Origin: UBA3206 sp964548855
Lineage (GTDB): Bacteria > Bacillota_I > Bacilli_A > Acholeplasmatales > Anaeroplasmataceae
Assembly (NCBI GenBank): GCA_964548855.1
Contig: CAZJSR010000001.1
Location: 76,470-140,469, forward strand
Length of the DNA: 64,000 bases
Reading direction: 5' to 3'
Position numbers and translations under genes: made by a program. The notes under the pieces were generated by a model. That model saw only the letters and a program-made list of their open reading frames with translations. It searched no databases and had not been told where the DNA came from. Below are positions 18,463 to 26,986 of the stretch, in pieces (position 1 is the stretch's first letter; each line of letters begins with the position of its first letter).

Positions 18463-19019
18463 AAAAATCATATATAAGAGGTAGTATAATAATATCCCCT
18501 GGGGATATACCATACTACCTTTTTTATTTAGAAAAAGGTATTGTACAAAAAAAAGATGGCTATCAAGTTATAGAAGAATATCATCAAGGACAATACTTTG
18601 ATATTATATATACTAATAATAAATATGAATACACATATGAAACTAAAATTGAAAGCATAATTTCCAAAATAGAATTAAAAGATATAAATAAAGATGAACT
18701 TTATAATATGCTAACAAATAAAATAATTCAACTTGAAAAAACAAACCTTATTCTATCACAATTAACGCCAATAGAAAAAATATCTAAATACCTAATATAT
18801 AAATATAAAGAACTAAATTCATTATCACTAGTTCTTCCTTATAATAAACATACCCTTGCATCATATTTAGGAATCTCTTTAAAAGATTTAAAAGAAGCTC
18901 TTGCAATATTAAAAAATAAAAATATCATAGCCTCTAAAGGCTATGTATATAATATCTTAAATCTAACATTATTAACTTCTATCATAAACAATGAAAAAGA
19001 GTCTACAGTTATTCTGTAG
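18459..19019 (+). CDS. Crp/Fnr-family transcriptional regulator without a standard start codon
   Basis: One frame is open from 18456 to 19019 and reads as a Crp/Fnr protein. The cyclic-nucleotide-type beta-roll begins at YIRGSIIISPGD, passes through YLEKGIVQ and EYHQGQYFD, then comes the dimer helix and a C-terminal winged helix (LASYLGISLKDLKEALAIL). The only ATG is at 18708, which would leave just the DNA-binding half. No ATG, GTG or TTG lies in frame before it. An ATA at 18459 overlaps the previous stop (ATAA) and has an AAGAGG site seven bases upstream, so initiation at ATA is plausible and would give 186 residues. The N-terminal helix usual in the family is missing, so a truncated remnant is the alternative. 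Confidence 0.6.
   Translation: MKKSYIRGSIIISPGDIPYYLFYLEKGIVQKKDGYQVIEEYHQGQYFDIIYTNNKYEYTYETKIESIISKIELKDINKDELYNMLTNKIIQLEKTNLILSQLTPIEKISKYLIYKYKELNSLSLVLPYNKHTLASYLGISLKDLKEALAILKNKNIIASKGYVYNILNLTLLTSIINNEKESTVIL
18478..18526 (+). terminator. Intrinsic terminator or attenuator inside the Crp-like frame
   Basis: GGTAGTAT...ATATCCCC and GGGGATAT...ATACTACC arms form a long stem followed by six T. It would end the activase transcript 16 bases after its stop codon, yet the same bases encode the first beta strands of the Crp-like protein. Confidence 0.85.
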
Positions 19020-19028
19020 ACATCTTTT
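18994..19028. terminator. Bidirectional terminator between convergent genes
   Basis: GTCTACAG and CTGTAGAC arms around TTATT, flanked by an A run on the left and a T run on the right, so it can serve both the Crp-like gene and the PAP2 gene, whose ends overlap by 11 bases. Confidence 0.85.
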
Positions 19029-19638
19029 TATGTATATATAGAAATATAGGATAAATACTAAATACAACTGTAAATCCCACTAAAAATCCTCCTAATACAT
19101 CTGAAGGATAATGTACCCCAAGTACTACTCTCGTGATTGGAATAATAACTAATAATATAGAAGATATTGTAATTATAGAAATCCTTAATTTCTTATTTTC
19201 GATTACCTTTCTTAAAACAACAATCATAGCTAAATAAAAACTAGAAGATGCGGCAGTATGTCCCGAAGGAAAACTAGATGATGTTTCTTCCATCCATCTA
19301 TATAAAACATCAGGTCTAGGTCTATTAAGTATTTGTTTTAAAACTACGTTAAGTAATGCACCGATTATAACACAACCAATAATAGTTAATGCACGATAAT
19401 CACATCTATAAACAACAAGTAAAACAATACATATCGGAACTACTACAAAGAAATAACCAAATTCAGTAAGAATCCTATTAAGATAGTAACAAACTCCACC
19501 CTTATTTCCTCTAATATCATAAATAAAATTCATAATCGATTTATCTAACTTCAAAGTTAAATCATTACCAACAAGAATAAAAAGAATAATTAATAATACT
19601 AAAGAAATAATAGGAATAATAAATAACTTTTTATTCAT
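19009..19638 (-). CDS. PAP2-family phosphatase, membrane-bound
   Basis: The 209-residue protein has about six membrane helices and the three PAP2 motifs: KQILNRPRP, PSGH and TRVVLGVHYPSDVLGG, with the catalytic histidines in the second and third. Such enzymes remove phosphate from lipid pyrophosphates, typically undecaprenyl pyrophosphate, recycling the carrier for cell-wall synthesis, or from phosphatidate-type lipids. It starts one base after the stop of the COG0523 gene and is probably cotranscribed with it. The exact lipid substrate is not determined by sequence. Confidence 0.9.
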   Translation of the reverse strand: MNKKLFIIPIISLVLLIILFILVGNDLTLKLDKSIMNFIYDIRGNKGGVCYYLNRILTEFGYFFVVVPICIVLLVVYRCDYRALTIIGCVIIGALLNVVLKQILNRPRPDVLYRWMEETSSSFPSGHTAASSSFYLAMIVVLRKVIENKKLRISIITISSILLVIIPITRVVLGVHYPSDVLGGFLVGFTVVFSIYPIFLYIHKKMSTE

Positions 19639-19639
19639 T

Positions 19640-20935
19640 TTAATAATTTAAACACTCATCAAGTGCTTTTATTATTTCCTCTTTATTCATCTTATGACCT
19701 ATAATAACAAATCTTTGTTCTCTATCACCATATACGTCATCCCAAGTTTCTAAAGTTTCAGGATTATCCCTTAACATCTCTTCTTGACGAGCCTTAGGAG
19801 CTGAAGCAATCCATCGTCCCATCTCTGATAATGTTTTTTGACGACCAGATTGTTCAAATAAATAAGCCATATCACGTTCATTAGAGAACCATACCATTCC
19901 TTTAGCACGAATGATACTCTTTGGCCACTTTTCAGCAACATAATCTTCAAACATTAATCTATCGAAAGGTCTACGTGCTCTATATACAAAAGTATCAATA
20001 CCATACTCTAAAGCCTCACCCTCCTTATGGTGATGGTGGTGATGACAGTGGCAATGATGTTCGTGATCATGTTCTTCATCTTCATCATGGTGGTGACAAC
20101 AATGGTGTTCTTCTTCATCTTCATCATGGTGGTGACAACAATGGTGTTCTTCTTCATCTTCATCATGGTGGTGACAACAATGATGTTCTTCTTCATCTTC
20201 TACTTTATCTGGATCATTTAATGCTTTAATCCATTCTGCAGACATACCTACACGTTCAAAATCAAACGCATATGTATCGAAAATCTCATTTAAAGCCACT
20301 TTACCAAAGTTGGCTTCAATTATCTTAGCTTCCTTTTGTAAAGCCTTTATAACCGCAATTACTTTAGCCTTATCTTCTTTACTAACTTCATCAACTTTAT
20401 TCAATACAATAGTATTACAGAATTCAATTTGTTGAACTAATAAATTTTCAATGTCATCTTCTTCCATGTCCTTACGAAGTAAAGCTTCTCCATTTAAAAA
20501 TTCATCAAACATTCTTTTCGCATCTACAACTGTAACAATATTATCAAGTCTTACACATGATGGGAAATCAAGGTTATTTTCATCTTCTAATGCAGATATA
20601 CTTTGGGCAATTGGAAGTGGTTCACATATTCCTGATGCTTCAATAAGAATATAATCATATTTCCCACTTTCAGCTAATTTAACGATTTGATTCATTAAAT
20701 CAACACTTAAAGTACAACATATACATCCATTTGATAATGGGACTAAATTATCATTTGATTCAGTAACTACACCAGTTTTAGCAATTAGTTCTGCATCAAT
20801 ATTTACTTCTCCAATGTCATTTACTATAACTGCTACTTTATATCCTTCTTGATTTTTTAATACATAATTTAATAAAGTAGTTTTTCCAGCACCTAAATAC
20901 CCAGTAATAAGAGTAACAGGAATTTTCTTATTCAT
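19640..20935 (-). CDS. COG0523/CobW-family GTPase with a His/Cys tandem-repeat metal-binding insert
   Basis: This G3E-type GTPase has the P-loop GYLGAGKTT, the metal-binding GCICCTL (CxCC type) motif and NKVD, as in zinc metallochaperones such as ZagA/ZNG1 and in YjiA. The linker before the C-terminal CobW_C domain holds three 13-residue repeats of the EEEHHCCHHHDED kind plus a terminal His-rich run, a strong zinc, nickel or cobalt buffer. Dense CC pairs make it unusual, since His-only loops are more common. The ATG at 20933-20935 is used because the AAGGA site overlaps the ATG at 20944. It leads the pair with the PAP2 gene. Its metal is unknown. Confidence 0.9.
   Translation of the reverse strand: MNKKIPVTLITGYLGAGKTTLLNYVLKNQEGYKVAVIVNDIGEVNIDAELIAKTGVVTESNDNLVPLSNGCICCTLSVDLMNQIVKLAESGKYDYILIEASGICEPLPIAQSISALEDENNLDFPSCVRLDNIVTVVDAKRMFDEFLNGEALLRKDMEEDDIENLLVQQIEFCNTIVLNKVDEVSKEDKAKVIAVIKALQKEAKIIEANFGKVALNEIFDTYAFDFERVGMSAEWIKALNDPDKVEDEEEHHCCHHHDEDEEEHHCCHHHDEDEEEHHCCHHHDEDEEHDHEHHCHCHHHHHHKEGEALEYGIDTFVYRARRPFDRLMFEDYVAEKWPKSIIRAKGMVWFSNERDMAYLFEQSGRQKTLSEMGRWIASAPKARQEEMLRDNPETLETWDDVYGDREQRFVIIGHKMNKEEIIKALDECLNY
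20072..20188. repeat. Three tandem 39-bp repeats coding a His/Cys-rich motif
   Basis: Three head-to-tail copies with period 39, differing at only a base or two, within the COG0523 gene. Each encodes 13 residues with HHCCHHH flanked by Asp/Glu. The near identity suggests recent expansion, and copy number may vary between strains. Confidence 0.9.
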
Positions 20936-20952
20936 AAATTTCATCCTTCTTT

Positions 20953-21348
20953 CTAATTTGCGTTTTTATCATTATGTTGAGCTTCAAAATTAAGAATTGG
21001 TAGATTAATTGCAGGAATACCAGCAATAGCTGTAGTAGACGCAACAATTGTTCTTGTATAAGAATAAACTGTTTCTACACCACTCTTAGAAGTATATTGA
21101 TTCATTTCTTCATCTGATGCGAAAGGAGTTTCAAATTCAAAAACACCTTCAACTAAATAGTTTGCTCTAATTGGCATATCATTGTCATTAGTAGCTTCAA
21201 TTTTGATATCACACATGATACTACACATAGTATCACTTATTTTTCCAACATGGAAATTAATAACTGGTTTTAATGCAAACTTAATATTTCTAAAATCATT
21301 CATAAAATCCATTTTCTTACATCTAATTTGTAAATTCTTTAATTTCAT
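20953..21348 (-). CDS. SecB-like protein
   Basis: A 131-residue protein whose C-terminal half follows the SecB pattern. After alternating beta strands (EGVFEFETPFAS) comes the helix YSYTRTIVASTTAIAGIPAINLPILNFEA, which parallels the FPYAR...GGFPALNLPPVNF end of E. coli SecB (shown as separate parts). SecB-type folds serve as export chaperones or as toxin-antitoxin chaperones; which applies here is not known. The start is the ATG at 21346-21348 behind a GAGG site, not the earlier frame start. It lies 13 bases after a MutS-like gene in the same operon. SecB is unusual outside Proteobacteria. Confidence 0.65.
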   Translation of the reverse strand: MKLKNLQIRCKKMDFMNDFRNIKFALKPVINFHVGKISDTMCSIMCDIKIEATNDNDMPIRANYLVEGVFEFETPFASDEEMNQYTSKSGVETVYSYTRTIVASTTAIAGIPAINLPILNFEAQHNDKNAN

Positions 21349-21361
21349 ACTTAATACCTCA

Positions 21362-22915
21362 CTATTTAAATATTTCTTCATATAAATCAAGTGCAAAACT
21401 TGTCTTTAGAGGAAGTGCCTCTTCTAATTTATAACTTCTTGTTCCATCTTCTAATCTTAAAGCTCTAAGGAAATATACATCATCATTATACTTATCCTCT
21501 AATAATTTATAAAGAGCATACATATGTGATACCATCACAACTGAAATATCTTTTTCATGTAATGCCCTAAGAGCATCAAACGCAATAGTACTTCCTTCTA
21601 TTTCAGATGTTGATTGGAAAGATTCATTAAATAACACTAAAGCATTTTTCTTCATACGTCCAACTAATAATCTTAATCTACCTAATTCCTCATCTAACTT
21701 TCCTGAAGTCATTGTTTTATCTTCTTCTTTATTAAAATGAGTAAAAATATCAGTAAATACATTACTACTAAAAGATTTACCCGCAACAAAAAGACCTAAC
21801 TGCATCATTATAATTGCTTGACCATAACTTCTTAAGAAAGTAGTTTTACCTCCTTGGTTAGCCCCTGTAATAAAGAATATATTCTTATTATTACTATCTA
21901 ATGTATTTCCTATAACATTACCGTTATTTTCAAGAGCTAGGGCAATGTCATATAAACCATCACATTTAAAAACATTTTCATCTATGTTATATGCTTGAGG
22001 ATTACAAATAGGAACTCCTAACTTCATTAGTTTGTCATATAGATTAATACCACCTATATAAAAAGCTAATTCTACTTGGCTTTGTTTAAAGAAATTAACA
22101 ATATCATCAATTACAGAAACAAATTTATCAACAATTGATAACAATACTTCATCAGTTTGATATACATATTCAGCTTCAGCTGATGATGTAACTCTAGGAG
22201 ATTCTAACAATTTAGCTCTCTTCCATTTTTTATCTTCTTTAACATCATATTCATAGTTAGGTAAAATTGATAAAGTATTTCTTAATTTAATACCATTAGC
22301 CTTTAATCCATCTTTATTTTTAATTTCTTTTTTATTATCAACAACATCATAAATATCAAATTTAGATGGATTTAATTCACTATCTAATTTTACATTACAA
22401 TAAATACCTTTTTTAAAATTTACTCTATCAAATACATCATTAAGTTTTGTTATATAATCTAAAGTAAATACATTTAAATATCTATCAAAATAATTAAGAA
22501 ATCCTTCACTATTAAATCTTGATTTATATTCATTAAAATATCTATTAATATTTTCTAATGCCATTCTCAACTTAGGAAGAATTCTTATACATGCATTAAA
22601 ACTATTAGTAGCTTCGTTTAGTTTTATTTCATATCTATCATTATAAAAATCATTTAATAATTCAGTTAAAAATGAATAATAATTAACAATAACATCTTTA
22701 TTTCTAATACAGTCCTTTAAAATGTCTTGTCTATATTTAATTGTTAGAACATCCGTAGTCATTAGATTTCTTGCATCTAGATAGATATTTTTTATATTTA
22801 TATCATATACACAAATATGATTTACTATAGTCGGATACCATAAATCTTCATAAAAATCGTTATTAGATGAAGATGGTTTATAATCTTTATCTTTATATAA
22901 TAAATATGATTTCAT
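21362..22915 (-). CDS. MutS-like ATPase B
   Basis: This 517-residue protein has a MutS-type core and clamp-like helical region (about 1-300) and a C-terminal ABC-type MutS ATPase domain: Walker A GANQGGKTT near residue 353 and the Walker B-like LVLFNESFQSTS near 430. It lacks the N-terminal mismatch-recognition domain with the Phe-x-Glu motif, as MutS2 does. In the Walker B the usual Asp-Glu is Asn-Glu. It overlaps the previous MutS-like gene (TAATG), suggesting the two form a heterodimer. Role unknown. Confidence 0.85.
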   Translation of the reverse strand: MKSYLLYKDKDYKPSSSNNDFYEDLWYPTIVNHICVYDINIKNIYLDARNLMTTDVLTIKYRQDILKDCIRNKDVIVNYYSFLTELLNDFYNDRYEIKLNEATNSFNACIRILPKLRMALENINRYFNEYKSRFNSEGFLNYFDRYLNVFTLDYITKLNDVFDRVNFKKGIYCNVKLDSELNPSKFDIYDVVDNKKEIKNKDGLKANGIKLRNTLSILPNYEYDVKEDKKWKRAKLLESPRVTSSAEAEYVYQTDEVLLSIVDKFVSVIDDIVNFFKQSQVELAFYIGGINLYDKLMKLGVPICNPQAYNIDENVFKCDGLYDIALALENNGNVIGNTLDSNNKNIFFITGANQGGKTTFLRSYGQAIIMMQLGLFVAGKSFSSNVFTDIFTHFNKEEDKTMTSGKLDEELGRLRLLVGRMKKNALVLFNESFQSTSEIEGSTIAFDALRALHEKDISVVMVSHMYALYKLLEDKYNDDVYFLRALRLEDGTRSYKLEEALPLKTSFALDLYEEIFK

Positions 22916-24423
22916 TATTGAATCCTCCTTAGTATATCTTCATATGAAACTTCATTCTTTTTAGCAATACTCTTAGCATAAGCATTACTATTATCTAATC
23001 TACGAAGAATTTCAAATGTTCTTATTGAAGGATTATTCTTATCTACAGTAGAACCCATACTTACTGTAGTTTCATTATAACTACTCAACTCTTCAATAAA
23101 TGTAACAAAGATTGCGTACGCATTCTTTTGATTTAACATATCAATTACTTTCTTACCTAGAATAATACCATCATGAAGTGATGTAGATGCGAATACTTCA
23201 TTCATTATAAGAAGTCCGTTATCCCCTATATTATCCATAATTTCTTTTATTCTAATAAGTTCACTTTTTAATTTACCATTTAAATTAGAAGAATCTTCTT
23301 CTACTTCATACATTGTGCAAATATTGCTTACAATATGTATACTTGAACTTGTTCCTGTTGTTAAAAGTCCTAATAAAGCCAAATAGAACGTTTGACCTAA
23401 AAATCTAGAGTATGTTGTCTTTCCACCTTGATTAGGACCTGATACAATAATAATTCTTTCTTTATTTTCAAATAAGAAAGAATTAGGAACAATAGTGTTT
23501 TTCTTAATTAAATAAGAAATAGCTAATGCTAAGTCGTAACCATCATTACAATATACTTTCTCTTCATTAATTTTAGGATAATTAAAACTTAATCCTAAAG
23601 TTTTAATCTTATTCATTAAAGAAATATAGGCTGAATAAAATTGTACTTCTGATACTATATTTTTAATATCTTCATTTATAAAATCATTAAAATGTTTTGA
23701 AAATAATTCTAAATGCTTAAATTCCTTAGGATAATATTTACTTAATTCATTATATACTTGAGCTAATATATGATTAGGAGTTTGACCATAATTCTTATTA
23801 AAAGTAAGTTGATTATCTAATGGATACATATCTAAAATAGGATCTATATATTCTTTAATAGATGTCTTTTTTTCATCTTTTGATATTTTAATAAGCCCTT
23901 CCATATATCCCATTCTAAAATTAACAGCTGTCATTTCTTCATCTATTAATCTCATATCTTCGACTATATATTTAATATCATCACTATTAAGATATTCATC
24001 AATAAAATTATATATCTTTTTAACTCCTTCTGATTTAATATCACATAAACTTAAATCATTTTTTAGTTTCTTTAATATCTCTATATAGTCCGTTATCTTT
24101 TGTTTAAGTCTAACTTGCTTTAATACTGCATGTTCGAATTCTTTTGATTCTTCTAATTCATCTATTTTCTTTTTCATTGTGAATGAAAATAAATTAAGTG
24201 CATCATAGATTTTTTCGTTTTCAAAATCTTTAAATACTTCTTGACGATAAAGAATATCTTCTTTAGATGTAAGTACTTGATAGAAATATTTTTCAATATT
24301 AAATCCCTTGGCATATCTTAATATTTCACTAATAATATCATCTAAATTTAAATCTTTGAATATTATAGAGTTCTTATCAAACTCTTTAAATTGTTTTTCA
24401 TTTTTATATAATAAGCTTATCAT
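22915..24423 (-). CDS. MutS-like ATPase A
   Basis: A 502-residue paralogue of the downstream protein, with a helical core/lever region and a C-terminal MutS ATPase domain: Walker A GPNQGGKTT near residue 329 and Walker B-like LLIMNEVFAST near 407. It has no mismatch-binding domain, no nuclease and no Smr domain of its own. The start is the ATG at 24421-24423, with an AGGTGG site; a frame start at 24438 has none. Together with the Smr gene before it and the second ATPase after it, it looks like a MutS2 protein distributed over three genes. Confidence 0.85.
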   Translation of the reverse strand: MISLLYKNEKQFKEFDKNSIIFKDLNLDDIISEILRYAKGFNIEKYFYQVLTSKEDILYRQEVFKDFENEKIYDALNLFSFTMKKKIDELEESKEFEHAVLKQVRLKQKITDYIEILKKLKNDLSLCDIKSEGVKKIYNFIDEYLNSDDIKYIVEDMRLIDEEMTAVNFRMGYMEGLIKISKDEKKTSIKEYIDPILDMYPLDNQLTFNKNYGQTPNHILAQVYNELSKYYPKEFKHLELFSKHFNDFINEDIKNIVSEVQFYSAYISLMNKIKTLGLSFNYPKINEEKVYCNDGYDLALAISYLIKKNTIVPNSFLFENKERIIIVSGPNQGGKTTYSRFLGQTFYLALLGLLTTGTSSSIHIVSNICTMYEVEEDSSNLNGKLKSELIRIKEIMDNIGDNGLLIMNEVFASTSLHDGIILGKKVIDMLNQKNAYAIFVTFIEELSSYNETTVSMGSTVDKNNPSIRTFEILRRLDNSNAYAKSIAKKNEVSYEDILRRIQ

Positions 24424-24438
24424 ATATCCACCTGCCAA

Positions 24439-24678
24439 TTATTTAATTTTCGTTTTTATATAAACATAACTAATTCCACTATTTGTTAAACTAGGCATTA
24501 CATTAGATACCATTTCATTAAATTTTGCGTTATTAATCCATTCCTTAATCCTTGTTCCATGATTATAACCATGAATTATTGTTAATCTTCCATCTTTTTT
24601 ATTATAACATCTTTCAATACATGATAGAATATATTCCTTAGCTTCCTTAAAATTCATATTATGTGTATCTATTTCCAA
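24439..24678 (-). CDS. Stand-alone Smr-domain protein
   Basis: A 79-residue protein made of just an Smr fold: EIDTHNMNFKEAKEYIL in place of LDLHGxxxxEA, then LTIIHGYNHGTRIKEWI in place of IIHGxGxGxLRxxV. Smr domains bind or cut nucleic acids and, at the end of MutS2, act on stalled ribosomes or branched DNA. The catalytic-type His of the first motif is shifted (DTHN). The TTG at 24676-24678 fits the AGGTG site, which swallows the earlier GTG. It leads the Smr-MutS-MutS-SecB-like operon. Confidence 0.75.
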   Translation of the reverse strand: MEIDTHNMNFKEAKEYILSCIERCYNKKDGRLTIIHGYNHGTRIKEWINNAKFNEMVSNVMPSLTNSGISYVYIKTKIK

Positions 24679-24695
24679 AATAATCACCTAGTATT

Positions 24696-24701
24696 ATTTT
24701 A
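24696..24701 (-). promoter_or_regulatory. Extended -10 promoter of the Smr-MutS operon
   Basis: TGGTAAAAT on the minus strand, about 18-26 bases before the Smr start codon. The -35 region is weak. Confidence 0.45.
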
Positions 24702-24735
24702 CCACAAACACATAATTTATCTAGATAATAAACAT

Positions 24736-24763
24736 AAAAAGCCTAGTTTTAACTAGACTTTTC
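24736..24763 (-). terminator. Terminator of the diguanylate cyclase gene
   Basis: AAAAGTCTAGTT and ACTAGGCTTTTT arms, with a U run in the RNA. It overlaps the end of the coding sequence. Confidence 0.75.
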
Positions 24764-25804
24764 ATTAATATACTTAACTAAGGCAATTGTTTGAGCAAGT
24801 GTTGTTAGAACGACTAAATCATTTTGTTGCCAAATACGTCCTGTACCAGGAAGAACCATATCTGCTCTTAAATATCCGTAAGAATTTCCATATGCCTTAA
24901 GTTCAATAATTACAGTAGCTTCAATACCATACTCAATCATCTTACTATATAAAGGATCATATTGTCTAAACCTTGAATCTTTTGTAGTATTTTCATAAAA
25001 ATATCCTACATTATCTCTAACATGTTCTTTGATAAGATTTGTACCTAGTACCTTTATCTCAATACCTTCTGCAAGAGGATGTGAATATGCATTAATTATT
25101 GTATCATTATATTCAATACATATTTGTTCAAGCATCATATGAGATCCTATAAAAGACAATATGTTATTAATATTTTTATTTATATCTGTATTTTTTCTTG
25201 TAAGTTCTTGAAATACTTTATTTTGTAAATAAATCGGGCTATATACTCTATCTCTTTCTGATAGTAATAAAATATCTTTATGCTTTTCTTCTAAATAGAT
25301 AATAAAACAATTTCTTCCTTTTGTTTTACCTCTATATAATGCTTTATCAGCTAAATCTAATAAATCATTAAAGTTTTTAGCATCTTGTGGAAATTTTGAC
25401 ATTCCAATTGTATATGTCCAACTAAAATCACATATATCTTCATAATCTATTGGTTTAGTAGATTTTAACAAATTAAAGCATTTTTGCCATTGGTCATCAT
25501 AATTTTCTATACCTTCATAGATAATCATGAATTCATCTCCACCATATCGTCCAATAACACCATTATCATCTTTAACTACATTAATTAATTGTAATGCAAT
25601 ATTTTGTAAGACAACATCTCCAAAAAGATGTCCATGTGAATCGTTTATATATTTAAAGTTATCAACATCTAATATAGCATAACTAAATGGTTTATTGTTA
25701 TCTATTAAGTATTCTATGTATTCATACATAACTTCTCTTCTATAAACATTAGTTAAACCATCTAATTTATCCACCTTAGAAGCAAAAAATGAATTTTCTT
25801 GCAT
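24749..25804 (-). CDS. Diguanylate cyclase with C-terminal GAF-like domain
   Basis: The 351-residue cytosolic protein has an N-terminal GGDEF domain with an intact active site (RYGGDEF near residue 88, ILDVDNFKYIND upstream), so it should make c-di-GMP from two GTP. Residues about 185-350 resemble a GAF sensor domain. No membrane segment and no RxxD inhibitory site of the usual type were noticed. The start is the ATG at 25802-25804 after an AGGGTG site. It is monocistronic. It is the only intact GGDEF seen in this window, and so a candidate source of the ligand for the two riboswitches near 49-50 kb. Confidence 0.9.
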   Translation of the reverse strand: MQENSFFASKVDKLDGLTNVYRREVMYEYIEYLIDNNKPFSYAILDVDNFKYINDSHGHLFGDVVLQNIALQLINVVKDDNGVIGRYGGDEFMIIYEGIENYDDQWQKCFNLLKSTKPIDYEDICDFSWTYTIGMSKFPQDAKNFNDLLDLADKALYRGKTKGRNCFIIYLEEKHKDILLLSERDRVYSPIYLQNKVFQELTRKNTDINKNINNILSFIGSHMMLEQICIEYNDTIINAYSHPLAEGIEIKVLGTNLIKEHVRDNVGYFYENTTKDSRFRQYDPLYSKMIEYGIEATVIIELKAYGNSYGYLRADMVLPGTGRIWQQNDLVVLTTLAQTIALVKYINEKSS

Positions 25805-25913
25805 ACAAATCACCCTGCTTTTATTATGTTAGCACATTTTTTTAAATATAAAATATTAAAACGTATTTACATAATAATTATAACATAAATAAACTATAAT
25901 ACCTAGTACCAAT

Positions 25914-25944
25914 AAAAAAATAGGAATATTTTATCCCTATTTAA
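25914..25944 (-). terminator. Terminator of cysK
   Basis: AAATAGG and CCTATTT arms with a long U run in the RNA, right after the cysK stop. Confidence 0.75.
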
Positions 25945-26866
25945 ACAAATCTGTAGAATAATATCTATCGCCAGTATCAGGTAATAAGACTACTATATTT
26001 TTTCCTTTATTCTCTTCTTTTTTTGCCAATTCAGATGCAGCATATAATGCAGCACCTGATGATATTCCAACTAAAATACCTTCAGTTTTACCAAATAATT
26101 TAGAATACGTAAATGCATCTTCATTATCTACCGGAATTATTTCATCATATATTTTAGTATCTAGTACATTAGGAACAAAACCTGCACCAATTCCCTGAAT
26201 CTTATGTGCCCCAGATTGTCCTTTTGATAACACTGGAGATAAACTTGGTTCTACCGCAACTATTTTAACATTTGGATTTTTTTCTTTTAAATACTTACCG
26301 ATTCCAGTAATAGTACCACCTGTACCAACTCCTGCGACAAATATATCAATTTTACCATCTAGGTCATTATATATTTCTTGTGCTGTAGTGTTGTAATGTG
26401 TTAATGGATTTATAGGATTTTCAAATTGCGAAGGCATAAAACTATTAGGTATAGTATTTAATAATTCTTGCGCTTTTAAAATCGCACCCTTCATTCCTTT
26501 CGTACCCTCTGTAAGCACTACTTCTCCTCCATAAGCTTTAATAAGATTACGTCTTTCAATAGACATTGTTTCAGGCATAACTATAATACTCTTTAATCCT
26601 AATGATGTAGCAATACTTGATATACCTATACCTGTATTACCACTTGTTGGTTCAATAATAGTTGCGCCTGATTTTATTAATCCTTTATCAAGAGCATCAA
26701 GAATCATAGCTTTTGCGATTCTATCTTTAACTGAACCTGTTGGATTAAGATATTCTAATTTTACATAAATATTTGCGCCAAGCTTATTTTCTTCTTTAAA
26801 TCTTTGTGTTTCTAATATTGGAGTATTTCCAACTAATTCTAATATTGATTTATATATTTTACTCAT
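25937..26866 (-). CDS. cysK: Cysteine synthase (O-acetylserine sulfhydrylase)
   Basis: This fold-type II PLP enzyme makes cysteine from O-acetylserine and sulfide. Visible marks are the PLP lysine in GSVKDRIA, the PTSGNTGIG substrate loop, the GTGGTITG phosphate cup and the ISSGAA motif, in a normal 309-residue length. The ATG at 26864-26866 is used with the AGGTG site. The gene is a single unit with a good promoter and an inverted repeat over the -35 box, suggesting control by cysteine or sulfur supply. Confidence 0.96.
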   Translation of the reverse strand: MSKIYKSILELVGNTPILETQRFKEENKLGANIYVKLEYLNPTGSVKDRIAKAMILDALDKGLIKSGATIIEPTSGNTGIGISSIATSLGLKSIIVMPETMSIERRNLIKAYGGEVVLTEGTKGMKGAILKAQELLNTIPNSFMPSQFENPINPLTHYNTTAQEIYNDLDGKIDIFVAGVGTGGTITGIGKYLKEKNPNVKIVAVEPSLSPVLSKGQSGAHKIQGIGAGFVPNVLDTKIYDEIIPVDNEDAFTYSKLFGKTEGILVGISSGAALYAASELAKKEENKGKNIVVLLPDTGDRYYSTDLFK

Positions 26867-26886
26867 TTTAATCACCTCATGATTAG

Positions 26887-26920
26887 ATAATACTCCTTAA
26901 TTCCTACTAAGTCAATAGGA
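26887..26920 (-). promoter_or_regulatory. cysK promoter with overlapping inverted-repeat operator
   Basis: TTGACT (26910-26915), 17 bases, TATTAT (26887-26892). A perfect TCCTA-N9-TAGGA repeat (26902-26920) brackets the -35 box. In related Firmicutes cysteine genes are repressed by the Rrf2-family regulator CymR at this kind of position; the identity of the regulator here is inference. Confidence 0.65.
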
Positions 26921-26935
26921 TTAGTATAAATTTTG

Positions 26936-26980
26936 ACAAAAAAATAGACAAGGATACTTATTAAGTATTCTTGCCTAAAA
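26936..26980 (-). terminator. Terminator of the large InlB-repeat lipoprotein gene
   Basis: GGCAAGAATACTT and AAGTATCCTTGTC arms with a U run in the RNA. Confidence 0.85.
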
Positions 26981-26986
26981 TTTTTA

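Noticed and set aside
18708..19019. A 103-residue stand-alone HTH protein starting at the ATG
   Set aside because: There is no ribosome binding site at 18708, and the same frame continues upstream with clear Crp beta-roll sequence, so the ATG is internal.
20072..20188. Regular direct repeats as a possible CRISPR array
   Set aside because: The repeats are head to tail with no spacers, keep the reading frame and encode a metal-binding run in the COG0523 gene.
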